This document shows positions 1-7,358 of a stretch of 8,150 nt of DNA, one piece after another. The position numbers and the translations under genes were made by a program. The stretch lies in NCBI GenBank assembly GCA_946549155.1, contig CAMNQN010000154.1:1-8150 (forward strand), read 5' to 3'. Position 1 is the stretch's first letter. Every line of letters starts with the position of its first letter. This stretch comes from an uncultured Lachnospiraceae bacterium (GTDB lineage: Bacteria; Bacillota; Clostridia; Lachnospirales; Lachnospiraceae). A model generated the notes under the pieces. It was not told the origin of the DNA. It worked only from the letters and a program-made list of their open reading frames with translations, and ran no database searches.

Positions 1-2
1 TG

Positions 3-503
3 GTACCTCAGAAGGCGGTGCTGTTTGCGGGAACCATTGAGGAAAACCTGCGCTGGGGAAAGCGGGACGCCGGTATTCCGGAGATGAACCGGGCCCTGGA
101 GGTCTCCCAGGCCCGGGAGTTTGTGGAGGAAAAGCCGGAGGGCATGAAAACCTGGGTGGAGCAGGGGGGAAGAAATCTCTCCGGAGGTCAGCGTCAGCGC
201 CTTACGATTGCTCGGGCCCTGGTGAAGGAGCCGGAGATTTTAATTCTGGACGACAGCGCCTCGGCTCTGGACTTTGCCACGGACGCCAGGCTGAGAAAGG
301 CCATCCGGGAGATGGAGAAGGCCCCTACGGTGTTTCTTGTTTCCCAGAGAGCTTCCTCTATCCAGTATGCGGATAAGATCATTGTGCTGGAGGATGGGGA
401 GATGGCGGGCCTTGGCACCCATGAGCAGCTTCTGGCCTCCTGTCCGGTGTATCAGGAAATTTATTATTCTCAGTTTCCGAAGGAAGGTGCGGCCTATGAG
501 TAA
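3..503 (+). CDS. ABC exporter half-transporter, C-terminal part of nucleotide-binding domain (5' partial)
   Basis: The gene enters from the left edge: the frame is open from base 3 (VPQKAVLFAGTIEENL, a Q-loop) and ends at TAA 501-503, so 166 residues remain and the membrane domain and Walker A lie outside. Visible motifs are the Q-loop Gln (fragment residue 3), a canonical LSGGQ signature (59-63), Walker B ILILDD (79-84) and a switch region FLVSQR. Two catalytic residues are atypical: the Walker B glutamate is Asp (D84) and the H-loop histidine is Gln (Q115). This pattern is known for the degenerate-site subunit of heterodimeric type IV (MDR-like) exporters such as TM287/288 and LmrCD. The next gene overlaps by 8 bp and supplies the partner half, so the two are almost certainly co-translated and assemble in the membrane. 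Substrate unknown; drugs, lipids or peptides are possible. The family call is firm. Confidence 0.93.
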   Translation, partial: VPQKAVLFAGTIEENLRWGKRDAGIPEMNRALEVSQAREFVEEKPEGMKTWVEQGGRNLSGGQRQRLTIARALVKEPEILILDDSASALDFATDARLRKAIREMEKAPTVFLVSQRASSIQYADKIIVLEDGEMAGLGTHEQLLASCPVYQEIYYSQFPKEGAAYE

Positions 504-2262
504 AGAAAAAAGGAAAAAGGACGGCAAAAAGCAGTGGAATACCCTGAAGGAGGTACTGCACTATATCCGCAGCTACAGGGTTTATCTGATCCTGTCCGTT
601 TTGTGCGCAGGAATTTCCGTTGCATTGTCTTTGTACAACCCGATTCTCATCGGAAATGCGGTGGATCAGGTGTTGGGCGCGGGTGCGGTGAACTTTCAGG
701 CGGTGGCCCAGATTCTGCTGAAGATGGGTGTGCTGATCGGGATTACGGCGGCGGCCCAATGGCTGATGAACCTGTGCAACAATAAAATCAGCTATGCCGT
801 GATTCGGGATATGCGTCAGGACGCTTTTGAAAAAATACAGATTCTTCCCTTTCAATATATTGACAGTCATCCTTACGGGGAGGTGGTGAGCCGGGTAATC
901 GCCGATGTGGACCAGTTTTCCGATGGCCTGCTGATGGGATTTACGCAGCTGTTTTCCGGCGTGATTACCATTGTGGGGACGCTGCTGTTTATGTTCGCCA
1001 TCAGTCCCTACATCGCGCTGGCGGTGGTGGTGCTTACCCCTCTGTCCCTGCTGGTGGCCAGCTTCATCGCCTCCCGGACCTACAGCATGTTCCAGCTGCA
1101 GTCTAGGACCAGAGGAGAACAGACGGCCCTGATTGAGGAAATGATCGGCGGGCAGAAGGTGGTAAAGGCCTTTGGATACGAAAAAGAGTCCCAGAAAAAA
1201 TTTGATGAAATCAACACAAGACTGCGGGACTGTTCCCTGCAGGCCACTTTTTTTTCCTCGCTGACCAATCCCTGCACCCGGTTTGTGAACGCTCTGGTGT
1301 ACGCGGCGGTGGCGATTTTCGGGGCGGTTATGGCCATTGGCGGTGGAATTTCCGTGGGCCGGCTGGTTTCCTTTTTAAGCTATGCGAACCAGTATACGAA
1401 GCCCTTCAATGAAATTTCAGGCGTGGTGACGGAGCTGCAGAATGCGCTTGCCTGCGCGGCCCGGGTGCTGGAACTGATTCACCAGGAGCCGGAGATCCCG
1501 GATCGGGAAAATGCCTGTGTGCTGGCTGACCCGGACGGCACGGTGAAGGTGGAAGACGTGTGGTTTTCCTATACCCCGGAGCAGAAGCTGATCGAACACT
1601 TCAATCTGGATGTAAAGCAGGGACAGCGTGTGGCGATTGTGGGCCCCACTGGCTGCGGAAAGTCCACCGTGATTAACCTGCTGATGCGCTTTTATGATGT
1701 AAATTGCGGATCCATTCAGGTTTCCGGCAAAGATATACGGGAGATGACCCGGAAATCGCTGCGCAGCTCCTACGGGATGGTGCTGCAGGAGACCTGGCTG
1801 AAGGCGGGGACCATACGGGAAAATATCGTGATGGGCAAGCCGGAGGCCACGGAGGAGGAGATCATTGCCGCGGCGAAGGCAGCCCATGCCCATAGCTTTA
1901 TCAAACGCCTGCCCAGGGGCTACGATACGGAGATTTCCGAGGACGGGGGAAGCCTGTCCCAGGGCCAGAAGCAGCTTTTGTGCATTACCCGTGTGATGCT
2001 CTGCCTGCCTCCCATGCTGATTTTGGATGAGGCCACCTCCTCCATTGATACCAGGACGGAGCAGCGGATTCAGAAAGCCTTTGCCAGCATGATGCAGGGG
2101 AGGACCAGTTTTATCGTGGCTCACCGTCTGTCCACGATTCAGGAGGCGGATGTGATTCTGGTGATGCGGGACGGGAAAATTGTGGAGCAGGGAAATCACG
2201 AAAGCCTGATGAAGCGGCAGGGATTTTACGCGCAGCTTTATAACAGCCAGTTTGCGCTATAA
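496..2262 (+). CDS. ABC exporter half-transporter, catalytic-site subunit of heterodimer
   Basis: This complete 588-residue fusion of a six-helix membrane domain (about residues 25-310) and an ATPase domain (about 350-588) is the usual length for the family. Motifs are Walker A GPTGCGKST (383-391), Q-loop Q431, signature LSQGQ (487-491, altered from LSGGQ), Walker B LILDE with catalytic E512, and switch histidine H543 (VAHRLST). Its Walker A/B plus the partner's LSGGQ would make the working ATP site; its altered signature would face the partner's D/Q-substituted site. I chose ATG 496 because AGGAAGG (481-487) sits 8 bp upstream, it overlaps the upstream stop, and residues after it (basic N-terminus, then first helix) fit the family; the open frame further upstream is antisense-like shadow of gene one. 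Likely a multidrug or lipid exporter of the LmrCD/BmrCD/YheHI group; substrate is not readable from sequence. Confidence 0.95.
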   Translation: MSKEKRKKDGKKQWNTLKEVLHYIRSYRVYLILSVLCAGISVALSLYNPILIGNAVDQVLGAGAVNFQAVAQILLKMGVLIGITAAAQWLMNLCNNKISYAVIRDMRQDAFEKIQILPFQYIDSHPYGEVVSRVIADVDQFSDGLLMGFTQLFSGVITIVGTLLFMFAISPYIALAVVVLTPLSLLVASFIASRTYSMFQLQSRTRGEQTALIEEMIGGQKVVKAFGYEKESQKKFDEINTRLRDCSLQATFFSSLTNPCTRFVNALVYAAVAIFGAVMAIGGGISVGRLVSFLSYANQYTKPFNEISGVVTELQNALACAARVLELIHQEPEIPDRENACVLADPDGTVKVEDVWFSYTPEQKLIEHFNLDVKQGQRVAIVGPTGCGKSTVINLLMRFYDVNCGSIQVSGKDIREMTRKSLRSSYGMVLQETWLKAGTIRENIVMGKPEATEEEIIAAAKAAHAHSFIKRLPRGYDTEISEDGGSLSQGQKQLLCITRVMLCLPPMLILDEATSSIDTRTEQRIQKAFASMMQGRTSFIVAHRLSTIQEADVILVMRDGKIVEQGNHESLMKRQGFYAQLYNSQFAL

Positions 2263-2278
2263 TGTGACGGTACAACGG

Positions 2279-2295
2279 CTCCGGGTTGCCCGGAG
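2279..2295 (+). other. GC-rich stem-loop between exporter and nrdG
   Basis: CTCCGGG (2279-2285) and CCCGGAG (2289-2295) form a perfect 7-bp stem with a TTG loop, 16 bases after the exporter stop codon. No T-run follows, so it is not a classical intrinsic terminator; it could be an attenuator, a processing or RNA-stability element, or chance in GC-rich DNA. Confidence 0.4.
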
Positions 2296-2349
2296 GGGCC
2301 AGGCTGTGCTATAGTAATATTCAGCATCTATGGATTTAAAGGAGAAATC

Positions 2350-2354
2350 GGAGG
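2350..2354 (+). promoter_or_regulatory. Shine-Dalgarno GGAGG deciding the nrdG start
   Basis: GGAGG lies 8 bp before TTG 2363-2365. The alternative ATG at 2330 has no purine-rich site in front of it, so this site points to the TTG. Confidence 0.75.
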
Positions 2355-2362
2355 AAATCGAA

Positions 2363-2854
2363 TTGAGATATCATAATATTACCAAGGACGACATGCTAAA
2401 CGGTGACGGGCTGCGGGTGGTGCTGTGGGTGGCAGGCTGTTCTCATTGCTGTCCCGAGTGCCAGAATCCTATTACCTGGGATCCCAACGGCGGTATTCTT
2501 TTTGACGAGGAGGCCAAGGCAGAGCTTTTTGAAGAATTGAAAAAGGATTATGTTTCCGGTATCACTTTCAGCGGCGGAGATCCTCTGCATGTGAGAAACG
2601 AGGGGGATGTGACGGCTCTGGCCCGGGAGATCCGTATGAAATTCCCGGAAAAAACCATCTGGCTGTATACGGGAGGCTCCTGGGATTTCGTAAAAAAGCG
2701 GGAGGTGGTCCGGTATCTGGATGTGCTGGTGGACGGGGAATACGAGTGTGCCAAGCGGGATACCCAGCTTCACTGGCGGGGCAGCTCCAATCAGAGAGTG
2801 ATCAATGTGCAGGAGTCGCTGAGACTGGGCAAGGTTGTGCTGCACTGTGAGTAA
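2363..2854 (+). CDS. nrdG: Anaerobic ribonucleoside-triphosphate reductase activating protein (radical SAM)
   Basis: NrdG uses a [4Fe-4S] cluster and S-adenosylmethionine to generate the glycyl radical on NrdD, enabling oxygen-free dNTP synthesis. From TTG 2363 the protein has 163 residues, a normal length. The radical-SAM motif C-x3-C-x2-C is C26, C30, C33 (GCSHCCPEC), with an extra Cys at 29; the SAM-contacting glycine motif SGGDP is at 70-74. The N-terminus RYHNITKDDMLNGDG is typical of clostridial NrdG and favours the TTG start; the ATG at 2330 would add 11 residues unlike the family. No nrdD adjoins it here: the upstream neighbour is an exporter and dut follows after 106 bp, giving a loose nucleotide-metabolism pairing. 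Function is secure; the start is inferred. Confidence 0.93.
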   Translation: MRYHNITKDDMLNGDGLRVVLWVAGCSHCCPECQNPITWDPNGGILFDEEAKAELFEELKKDYVSGITFSGGDPLHVRNEGDVTALAREIRMKFPEKTIWLYTGGSWDFVKKREVVRYLDVLVDGEYECAKRDTQLHWRGSSNQRVINVQESLRLGKVVLHCE

Positions 2855-2927
2855 CAGGGCAGCTTGGCCGTTTTCCAATGCTGTAAAGAGCCGGTAAACT
2901 GGCGCGCACGAAAAAAGAGAAAGAAAG

Positions 2928-2947
2928 CGGCTGCGAAACCGCAGCCG
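2928..2947 (+). other. Stem-loop directly before the dut ribosome binding site
   Basis: CGGCTGCG (2928-2935) pairs perfectly with CGCAGCCG (2940-2947) across an AAAC loop. It ends 2 bases before the GAGGA site (2950-2954) of dut. On the plus strand it has no T-tail; read on the minus strand it would be followed by a pyrimidine-rich run (complement of 2911-2926). It may be a 5'-leader structure of dut or a minus-strand transcription stop. Confidence 0.45.
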
Positions 2948-2960
2948 GTGAGGAACGAAA

Positions 2961-3401
2961 ATGAGAATCAGAATAAAAAGATTAAAAGAGAACGCAAAGC
3001 TTCCCACCTCCGGCTCCGCGCTGGCGGCCGGGTATGATCTGTACGCCTGTATGGAGGAGGCTGCGGCGGTACTGGCACCCCACGATACCGTGATGATTGG
3101 CACCGGTGTGGCAGTGGCAGTGCCGGAGGGATACTTCGGCGGCATTTTCGCCAGAAGCGGCCTGGCTGCCAAACAGAGCCTGCGCCCTGCCAACTGCGTG
3201 GGAGTGGTGGACTCCGATTACCGGGGCGAGATCAAGGTGGCCCTTCACAATGATTCGAATCAGGAGCGGCGCATCGAAAACGGAGAGCGCATCGCCCAGC
3301 TGGTGGTTCTTCCCTATCTGTCCCTGGAGTTTGAGGAGGTGGAGGAACTGGACGAAACGGAGCGGGGCGAAGGGGGCTTCGGTCATACCGGAAGAAAGTA
3401 G
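2961..3401 (+). CDS. dut: dUTP diphosphatase (trimeric dUTPase)
   Basis: The enzyme hydrolyses dUTP to dUMP and pyrophosphate, keeping uracil out of DNA and feeding dTMP synthesis. The 146-residue protein has all five motifs of the homotrimeric family in order: I AGYDLYA (23-29), II ARSGLA (64-69), III GVVDSDYRGEIKV (81-93, with the catalytic Asp expected at D84 and the uracil-site Tyr at Y87), IV GERIAQLV (108-115), and V RGEGGFGHTG (135-144), the flexible C-terminal lid that closes over the nucleotide. GAGGA at 2950-2954 is 6 bp from the ATG. It follows nrdG on the same strand and converges on the importer permease 40 bp further on, with no evident terminator between. GC-rich composition matches the host half, so this is the chromosomal enzyme, not a phage copy. 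Confidence 0.96.
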   Translation: MRIRIKRLKENAKLPTSGSALAAGYDLYACMEEAAAVLAPHDTVMIGTGVAVAVPEGYFGGIFARSGLAAKQSLRPANCVGVVDSDYRGEIKVALHNDSNQERRIENGERIAQLVVLPYLSLEFEEVEELDETERGEGGFGHTGRK

Positions 3402-3441
3402 AAAGACGTTTTCCTCAGTTGTACAATGGCTCCGCCCTGCT

Positions 3442-4248
3442 TTATTTATGCTGCAGCTGTCCTAAATAGCGCTTTTCAATGAGATTCAGTATCAGATACA
3501 GCAGCAGCGAGATAATGCACAGGATCACAATACCGGTAATCACCAGATTCAACTGGAACGTCTGGCTTCCGTAGATAATCAGGTAGCCAAGTCCCTGCCG
3601 TGACCCGATAAATTCCCCGATAATCACGCCCACCAGGCAAAGCCCGATGTTTACCTTTAAAATACTGATGAACAGCGGGACGGTTCCCGGAATAACAATC
3701 TTTAGCAGCACTTCCTTTTGTCCTCCGCCCAGCGTTTGGATCAGCTTGATTTTTTCCGGGTCTGTTTCCTGAAAGCCGGTATAGAGATTCAGAATCATCC
3801 CGAAGATGGCCACGGAAATCCCTGCCACAATGATGGTTTTCATGTTGGCCCCCAGCCAGACGATGAGCAGGGGAGCCAGCGCTGACTTGGGCAGGCTGTT
3901 TAAGATTACCAGATAGGGCTCCAATACCTCGGAGGCGGTGCGGCTGCACCATAAAAGCACCGCCGCGGCCAGGCCGATGAAAACGGTGAGAAAAAAGCTG
4001 ATCAGCGTTTCCATCAGGGTGATGCCCGTATGACCAAACAGGCTGCCGTCCCCGGCCATTTTGCGTATGGTATTCCATACCCGGGAGGGGCTGGAGAAAA
4101 TGAAGGCGTCAATCCAGCCCCGGTTTGCCGCCAGCTCCCAAAGGATCAGCAGCATCAGTATCAGTGTAACCCGCAAAAACCGGATCAGGAACCGGTGTCT
4201 GGCCTGCCTTTCCAGGTAGGTTTTGTGGGATAATGACATTTCCTGCAT
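3442..4248 (-). CDS. ABC importer permease, SsuC/TauC/ThiX-like
   Basis: This 268-residue inner-membrane permease belongs to the BPD_transp_1 family. Hydrophobic helices are visible at about 22-40, 79-100, 121-156 (two), 187-213 and 233-258. The cytoplasmic EAA coupling loop that docks onto the ATPase is about 160-188 (ETDPEKIKLIQTLGGG... through KIVIPGTVP). The periplasm-facing SLPKSALAPLLIVWLGAN stretch is typical of the sulfonate/taurine/nitrate/pyrimidine branch. Start ATG 4248 has AAGGAG (complement of 4259-4264) 10 bp away; a second in-frame ATG three codons on has a poorer position. The stop of the ATPase is one base upstream, so the two form an operon. No substrate-binding protein is in view, hence substrate is open: sulfonates, nitrate or thiamine precursors. 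With its ATPase truncated, this copy may be non-functional or unexpressed. Confidence 0.9.
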   Translation of the reverse strand: MQEMSLSHKTYLERQARHRFLIRFLRVTLILMLLILWELAANRGWIDAFIFSSPSRVWNTIRKMAGDGSLFGHTGITLMETLISFFLTVFIGLAAAVLLWCSRTASEVLEPYLVILNSLPKSALAPLLIVWLGANMKTIIVAGISVAIFGMILNLYTGFQETDPEKIKLIQTLGGGQKEVLLKIVIPGTVPLFISILKVNIGLCLVGVIIGEFIGSRQGLGYLIIYGSQTFQLNLVITGIVILCIISLLLYLILNLIEKRYLGQLQHK

Positions 4249-4249
4249 A

Positions 4250-4879
4250 TTATTTCAGCTCCTTCCAGATCAGATTAAAATAGTCTTTAAATTCCGGCGC
4301 GTTGCGGGACAAAAACGGCGTTCGTTCCGGAATATCTAAGTGAATATCCACGATTTGCCGGATGGCGGCAGGCCGGGAGGAAAGTATAATAATCCGATCC
4401 GCTACACTGATGGCCTCTGACAGGTCATGAGTCACCAGGATGGCAGTTTTCCCTTCCTTTTTCAGTATGCGGTAGATATCGTCGCAGACCGAGATCCGGG
4501 TGATATAATCCAGGGCGGAAAAGGGTTCATCCAACAGCAGCAGGTTAGGATTTAAAGCCAGCGTGCGTATCAGGGCTGCCCGCTGGCGCATTCCTCCGGA
4601 GAGCTGGCTGGGCCGGGCGTTCCGGAAGGCGGACAGCCCATAATCGTCCAGCATTTTTTCGATGCGCAGTTTGTTTTCGGTGGTGAGCTTGTGCTGAATT
4701 TCCAATCCCAGGACGGCGTTTTGATAGATGGTGCGCCATTCCAGCAGATGATCCTTTTGCAGCATATATCCAACGGCGGTTTTTGCCGTTTCCACAGGTT
4801 TTCCTTCCAGAAGGATTTTCCCGCTTTCCGGAATAAGTAAACCTGAAATTAAAGAAAGCAGCGTGGATTTGCCAATGGT
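4250..4879 (-). pseudogene. ABC importer ATPase, SsuB/TauB/ThiZ-like, 5' end lost within Walker A
   Basis: The remaining 209 codons encode an importer ATPase: the end of the Walker A motif (T-I-GKSTLL, first codons), Q-loop Q41 (YMLQKDHLLEW), signature LSGGM (93-97), Walker B LLLLDEP (113-119, catalytic E118), and switch H151 (LVTHDLSEA). Reading upstream, the expected G-x-x-G of the P-loop is replaced and TAA (complement of 4880-4882) follows at once, so about 35-45 N-terminal residues with the first half of the nucleotide-binding loop are missing. A GTG at 4795 could start a 181-residue product, but it would lack Walker A entirely and could not bind ATP normally. The break coincides with the change from GC-rich to AT-rich DNA. 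The permease follows after one base. Truncation by insertion, deletion or an assembly join are the possible causes. Confidence 0.85.
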
Positions 4880-4936
4880 TTAGTTGCGGAAACAAAATCT
4901 GGAATTTATGTATCCTGCAAAAAAGTATTCAAAGGA

Positions 4937-5356
4937 ATGAATCAATATTTCTGTTTGAAAGATCAGAATATTGCTGATCGGATCCGCTATCATATGGCAG
5001 AGTATAAAATGACGATAAATGCAATGGCAGAGATTTGCGATTGCAGCAGAGATCTGATCTTTTCTTATATGCATGGCCATTGCACAGAAGAGAATATGAA
5101 CATTCAGGTGTTAAAGAAAATGGCCAATTACTTTGGAAAAGAAAAGTATTATTTTTGTAATGAATACCTGGAGTTTATTGATTGTGAGGATGTGTCCACT
5201 TTCTTAAAACGTATGAGAAAGAAATACGGGTTGAATCAAAGGCAGTTTGCAAAAATGTATGGAATTCCGATTGCGAGCTACAAGGGATATGAAAGCGGCA
5301 GGAACAGACTTCCATTTGAATATTGGAAAAGAATAATTACCCATTCAGAGGTATAA
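4937..5356 (+). CDS. Double helix-turn-helix (XRE-like) DNA-binding protein
   Basis: The 139-residue protein shows two helix-turn-helix units of the Cro/C1 (XRE) type. The first is about residues 9-62: the segment TINAMAEICDCSRDLIFSYM fits helices 2-3, followed by NIQVLKKMANYFG. The second is about 90-135: GLNQRQFAKMYGIPIASYKG followed by YESGRNRLPFEYWKRI. Such proteins act as dimeric regulators in phages, plasmids and integrative elements. The start is uncertain: AAAGGA (4931-4936) touches the ATG with no spacer, and the frame remains open upstream to 4853 with no ATG, GTG or TTG. The real N-terminus may have been lost at the junction, or the start may be coupled to a 10-codon ORF at 4908-4940 that overlaps it as ATGA. 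It converges on the primase-like gene and shares its terminator. Likely target sites are the repeats and palindromes at 7370-7534, but that is inference. Confidence 0.8.
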   Translation: MNQYFCLKDQNIADRIRYHMAEYKMTINAMAEICDCSRDLIFSYMHGHCTEENMNIQVLKKMANYFGKEKYYFCNEYLEFIDCEDVSTFLKRMRKKYGLNQRQFAKMYGIPIASYKGYESGRNRLPFEYWKRIITHSEV

Positions 5357-5379
5357 GCCTCTGAGTGGGTAATTATTTT
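5330..5379. terminator. Bidirectional terminator shared by convergent genes
   Basis: 5330-5351 pairs with 5358-5379 around the loop TATAAG, a stem of about 22 bp with only G-T wobbles as imperfections (near 5344/5365 and at 5331/5378). Its AT-rich base supplies T-rich flanks on both strands. The plus-strand regulator's stop codon lies across the loop (5354-5356) and the minus-strand gene's stop TAA is at 5375-5373, so the hairpin overlaps the 3' ends of both coding regions. Confidence 0.88.
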
Positions 5380-7352
5380 ATAGGCGGGACTAAATCAGTA
5401 ATCTCTTTGATTTTTTTAATCCATCCTTCCTCTTTCCAGGGATAATTCTCTTCATTTTTCACGTTTGATTCAGAGGATGAAAGGATTTCATCTTCTGAAC
5501 AATCAGACACCAGTTTTAATCCGACAAAAGCATACCGGTTTGATACAGAGCGGGATACATGCGGACGCTTGTACGTTAGTGAGGACATAGCTCGAAGTTC
5601 TTTTACAAGCTGTGTCCTCTTCAGCGGTGTACCGCGGGAATACTTCTGACAATAGTTTATATATGCGTGGTATAACGTATCGGCATATACAAAACTGTCT
5701 GCACTAAATTGACAACAGGAGTCTAAAAAATCTTTTATAACGGATGGAGTTGTGCCATCTGTTGCAGAAGGTTTTTTATTCTTTGGAAATGGAATATTAT
5801 AGTAGGTTTGTTCACCTAAAAGATAAAGGCCGTAAAGCGGCAGGCATGTCCTAAGCCATTCCCAAAGGTTGGAAGAACCAACATCAGAGTTCATGAACTC
5901 AAACAGAGCGTCAAAGTCGTGAATGTGTGATAAATCAATTCTATAACATGGCAGATTCTGATCAAGATAAACGGTATCCTGGTGGTAGGAAAAGCTGATT
6001 ACAGAAATTTTGTTGCGAAAGTTGACAGTGCCCATCCTACTGCAGGTATATTTGATTTTTTCACCTCTGATATATTTATTCAGTTTCTGTATCTGTGGAG
6101 TTTCAAGGCTGCCTCCGGCATCAGAAACCATCAGGTAATACTGACCTGCATAAAAGCTTTCATGTAAAACAGGTAAATTTTTTCACTGTAACAGTTGTTT
6201 CAGGGTTTTGTAACGCAGAGAAGGTGTGACACACGAAAAAATGCGGTCAAACAATGCCTGAAAATTATCTGCGATCGAACAGGAGGTGTCTTCCGGAACA
6301 CCGGTAAACAGAAAAATTTTTGGAGTGATATATTCCGCGGAAGCTATATTGGCAAATAACACTGCAAACTGAGCTAAAATGTGAAGATTGTTACCGGTAA
6401 GCAGAGAAAGAAATTTTGCAATTTCCTCCGTTGGCCGAGGATGTATGTAATCATCATTGGTGTGTAAGACATTGTGAAAAAGGTTACTGATATCAAGTTC
6501 TTCTGATAGATTTACCAATTTTGTTTCAAATGAAGAAATAGTCTGGAATGAATATGCATAAGTACATAGTTTTGTTTGAAATTTTCTTTCATTCTTTTCA
6601 TAGTATAAATCATAGTAACCGGTATTCTGTTTTATATACATGTGAAACGGATTTGCAGGTTTACTGTACACAATACAAAGAATGCTATGTGAAGCTTTTG
6701 CTGCTCGAATCATAGGGTAGGAGGCCTTGAGGGCTTTTTTGATTAAAGCAATATCCGGAAAATTATGTAACAGACAAAATTTCCGGGGATCGTCTGCCTG
6801 AATGATCGAAGGCATTGAAGTGATCTCATTGGTATAAGGGTCAAAACAAAACGGGATGTTGTCAATCAAAATAAAAGTACAACGATTTATTAGGTACGGG
6901 TGTTTTCCGCAGTAATCAATATATAGAGTGTACCATTTGGGGACAGACGTAGTAACCTTAAGCATATTTGCCAAGTCAGAGAGTAATTGGTGTTCCATTT
7001 TCACGTCATCAGAACAGGGAAGTCTGAAGAGCATAGAAAAAGCATCGGTAATATCCTTATCGTTGTCAAGGCTTAGGGGTATATAACCATAATGCAGTTT
7101 TTTTCCGCAATAAATAAATTAATTGTATGGATAAATAAATATTACTAAGTTGTTATTAAAAATCAATTGGTGCAGATTTATATAAGCTGAAAGAGTTTTA
7201 GAATATTTGTCAGAAGATTGAATCTGGATATTCATCTTTTTTGCATTGGAAGAGTCCTGGAGGAGTTTTTCATAAATGGGGTTCTGGTTGGGTTTTGTTT
7301 TCTTAATTGGTTTTGATGAATTATTTGAAGTAAATAATTTTGGTGTCAGCAT
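5373..7352 (-). pseudogene. D5/P4-type primase-helicase-like gene with two in-frame stops
   Basis: A single frame of 660 codons runs from ATG 7352 to TAA 5375-5373, interrupted only by TAA at 7121-7119 (codon 78) and TGA at 6185-6183 (codon 390). Open pieces are codons 1-77, 79-389 and 391-659, all in register, with protein-like sequence on both sides of each stop. The C-terminal part (about 554-614: SFVYADTLYHAYINYCQKY, then FVGLKL) resembles the winged-helix tail of D5/P4-family phage and plasmid primase-helicases. The centre has a hydrophobic strand and loop PKIFLFTGVPEDTSCS (344-359) where Walker A would lie, but without GKS/T, and QYYLMVSDAGG (404-413) where Walker B would lie. Promoter, leader repeat and GGAGGG site are intact. 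Family call is tentative because key ATPase residues are absent; pseudogene status follows from two different stops. Confidence 0.65.
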
Positions 7353-7358
7353 GATATT

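Noticed and set aside
1417..2199. 260-residue minus-strand ORF
   Set aside because: It is antisense to the complete ABC exporter gene; its composition is a shadow of GC-rich codons and it has no protein-like motif.
2279..2295. Intrinsic terminator after the exporter operon
   Set aside because: The stem is good but no T-run follows, so it is listed only as a stem-loop.
2396..3193. 265-residue minus-strand ORF across nrdG and dut
   Set aside because: It is antisense to two well-supported genes and shows no family features.
5373..7352. Stop-codon recoding or suppression to make a full-length protein
   Set aside because: The two interruptions are different codons (TAA and TGA), the neighbouring genes use TAA, TAG and TGA as normal stops, and no readthrough signal was recognised. 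Decay is simpler, though sequence error remains possible.
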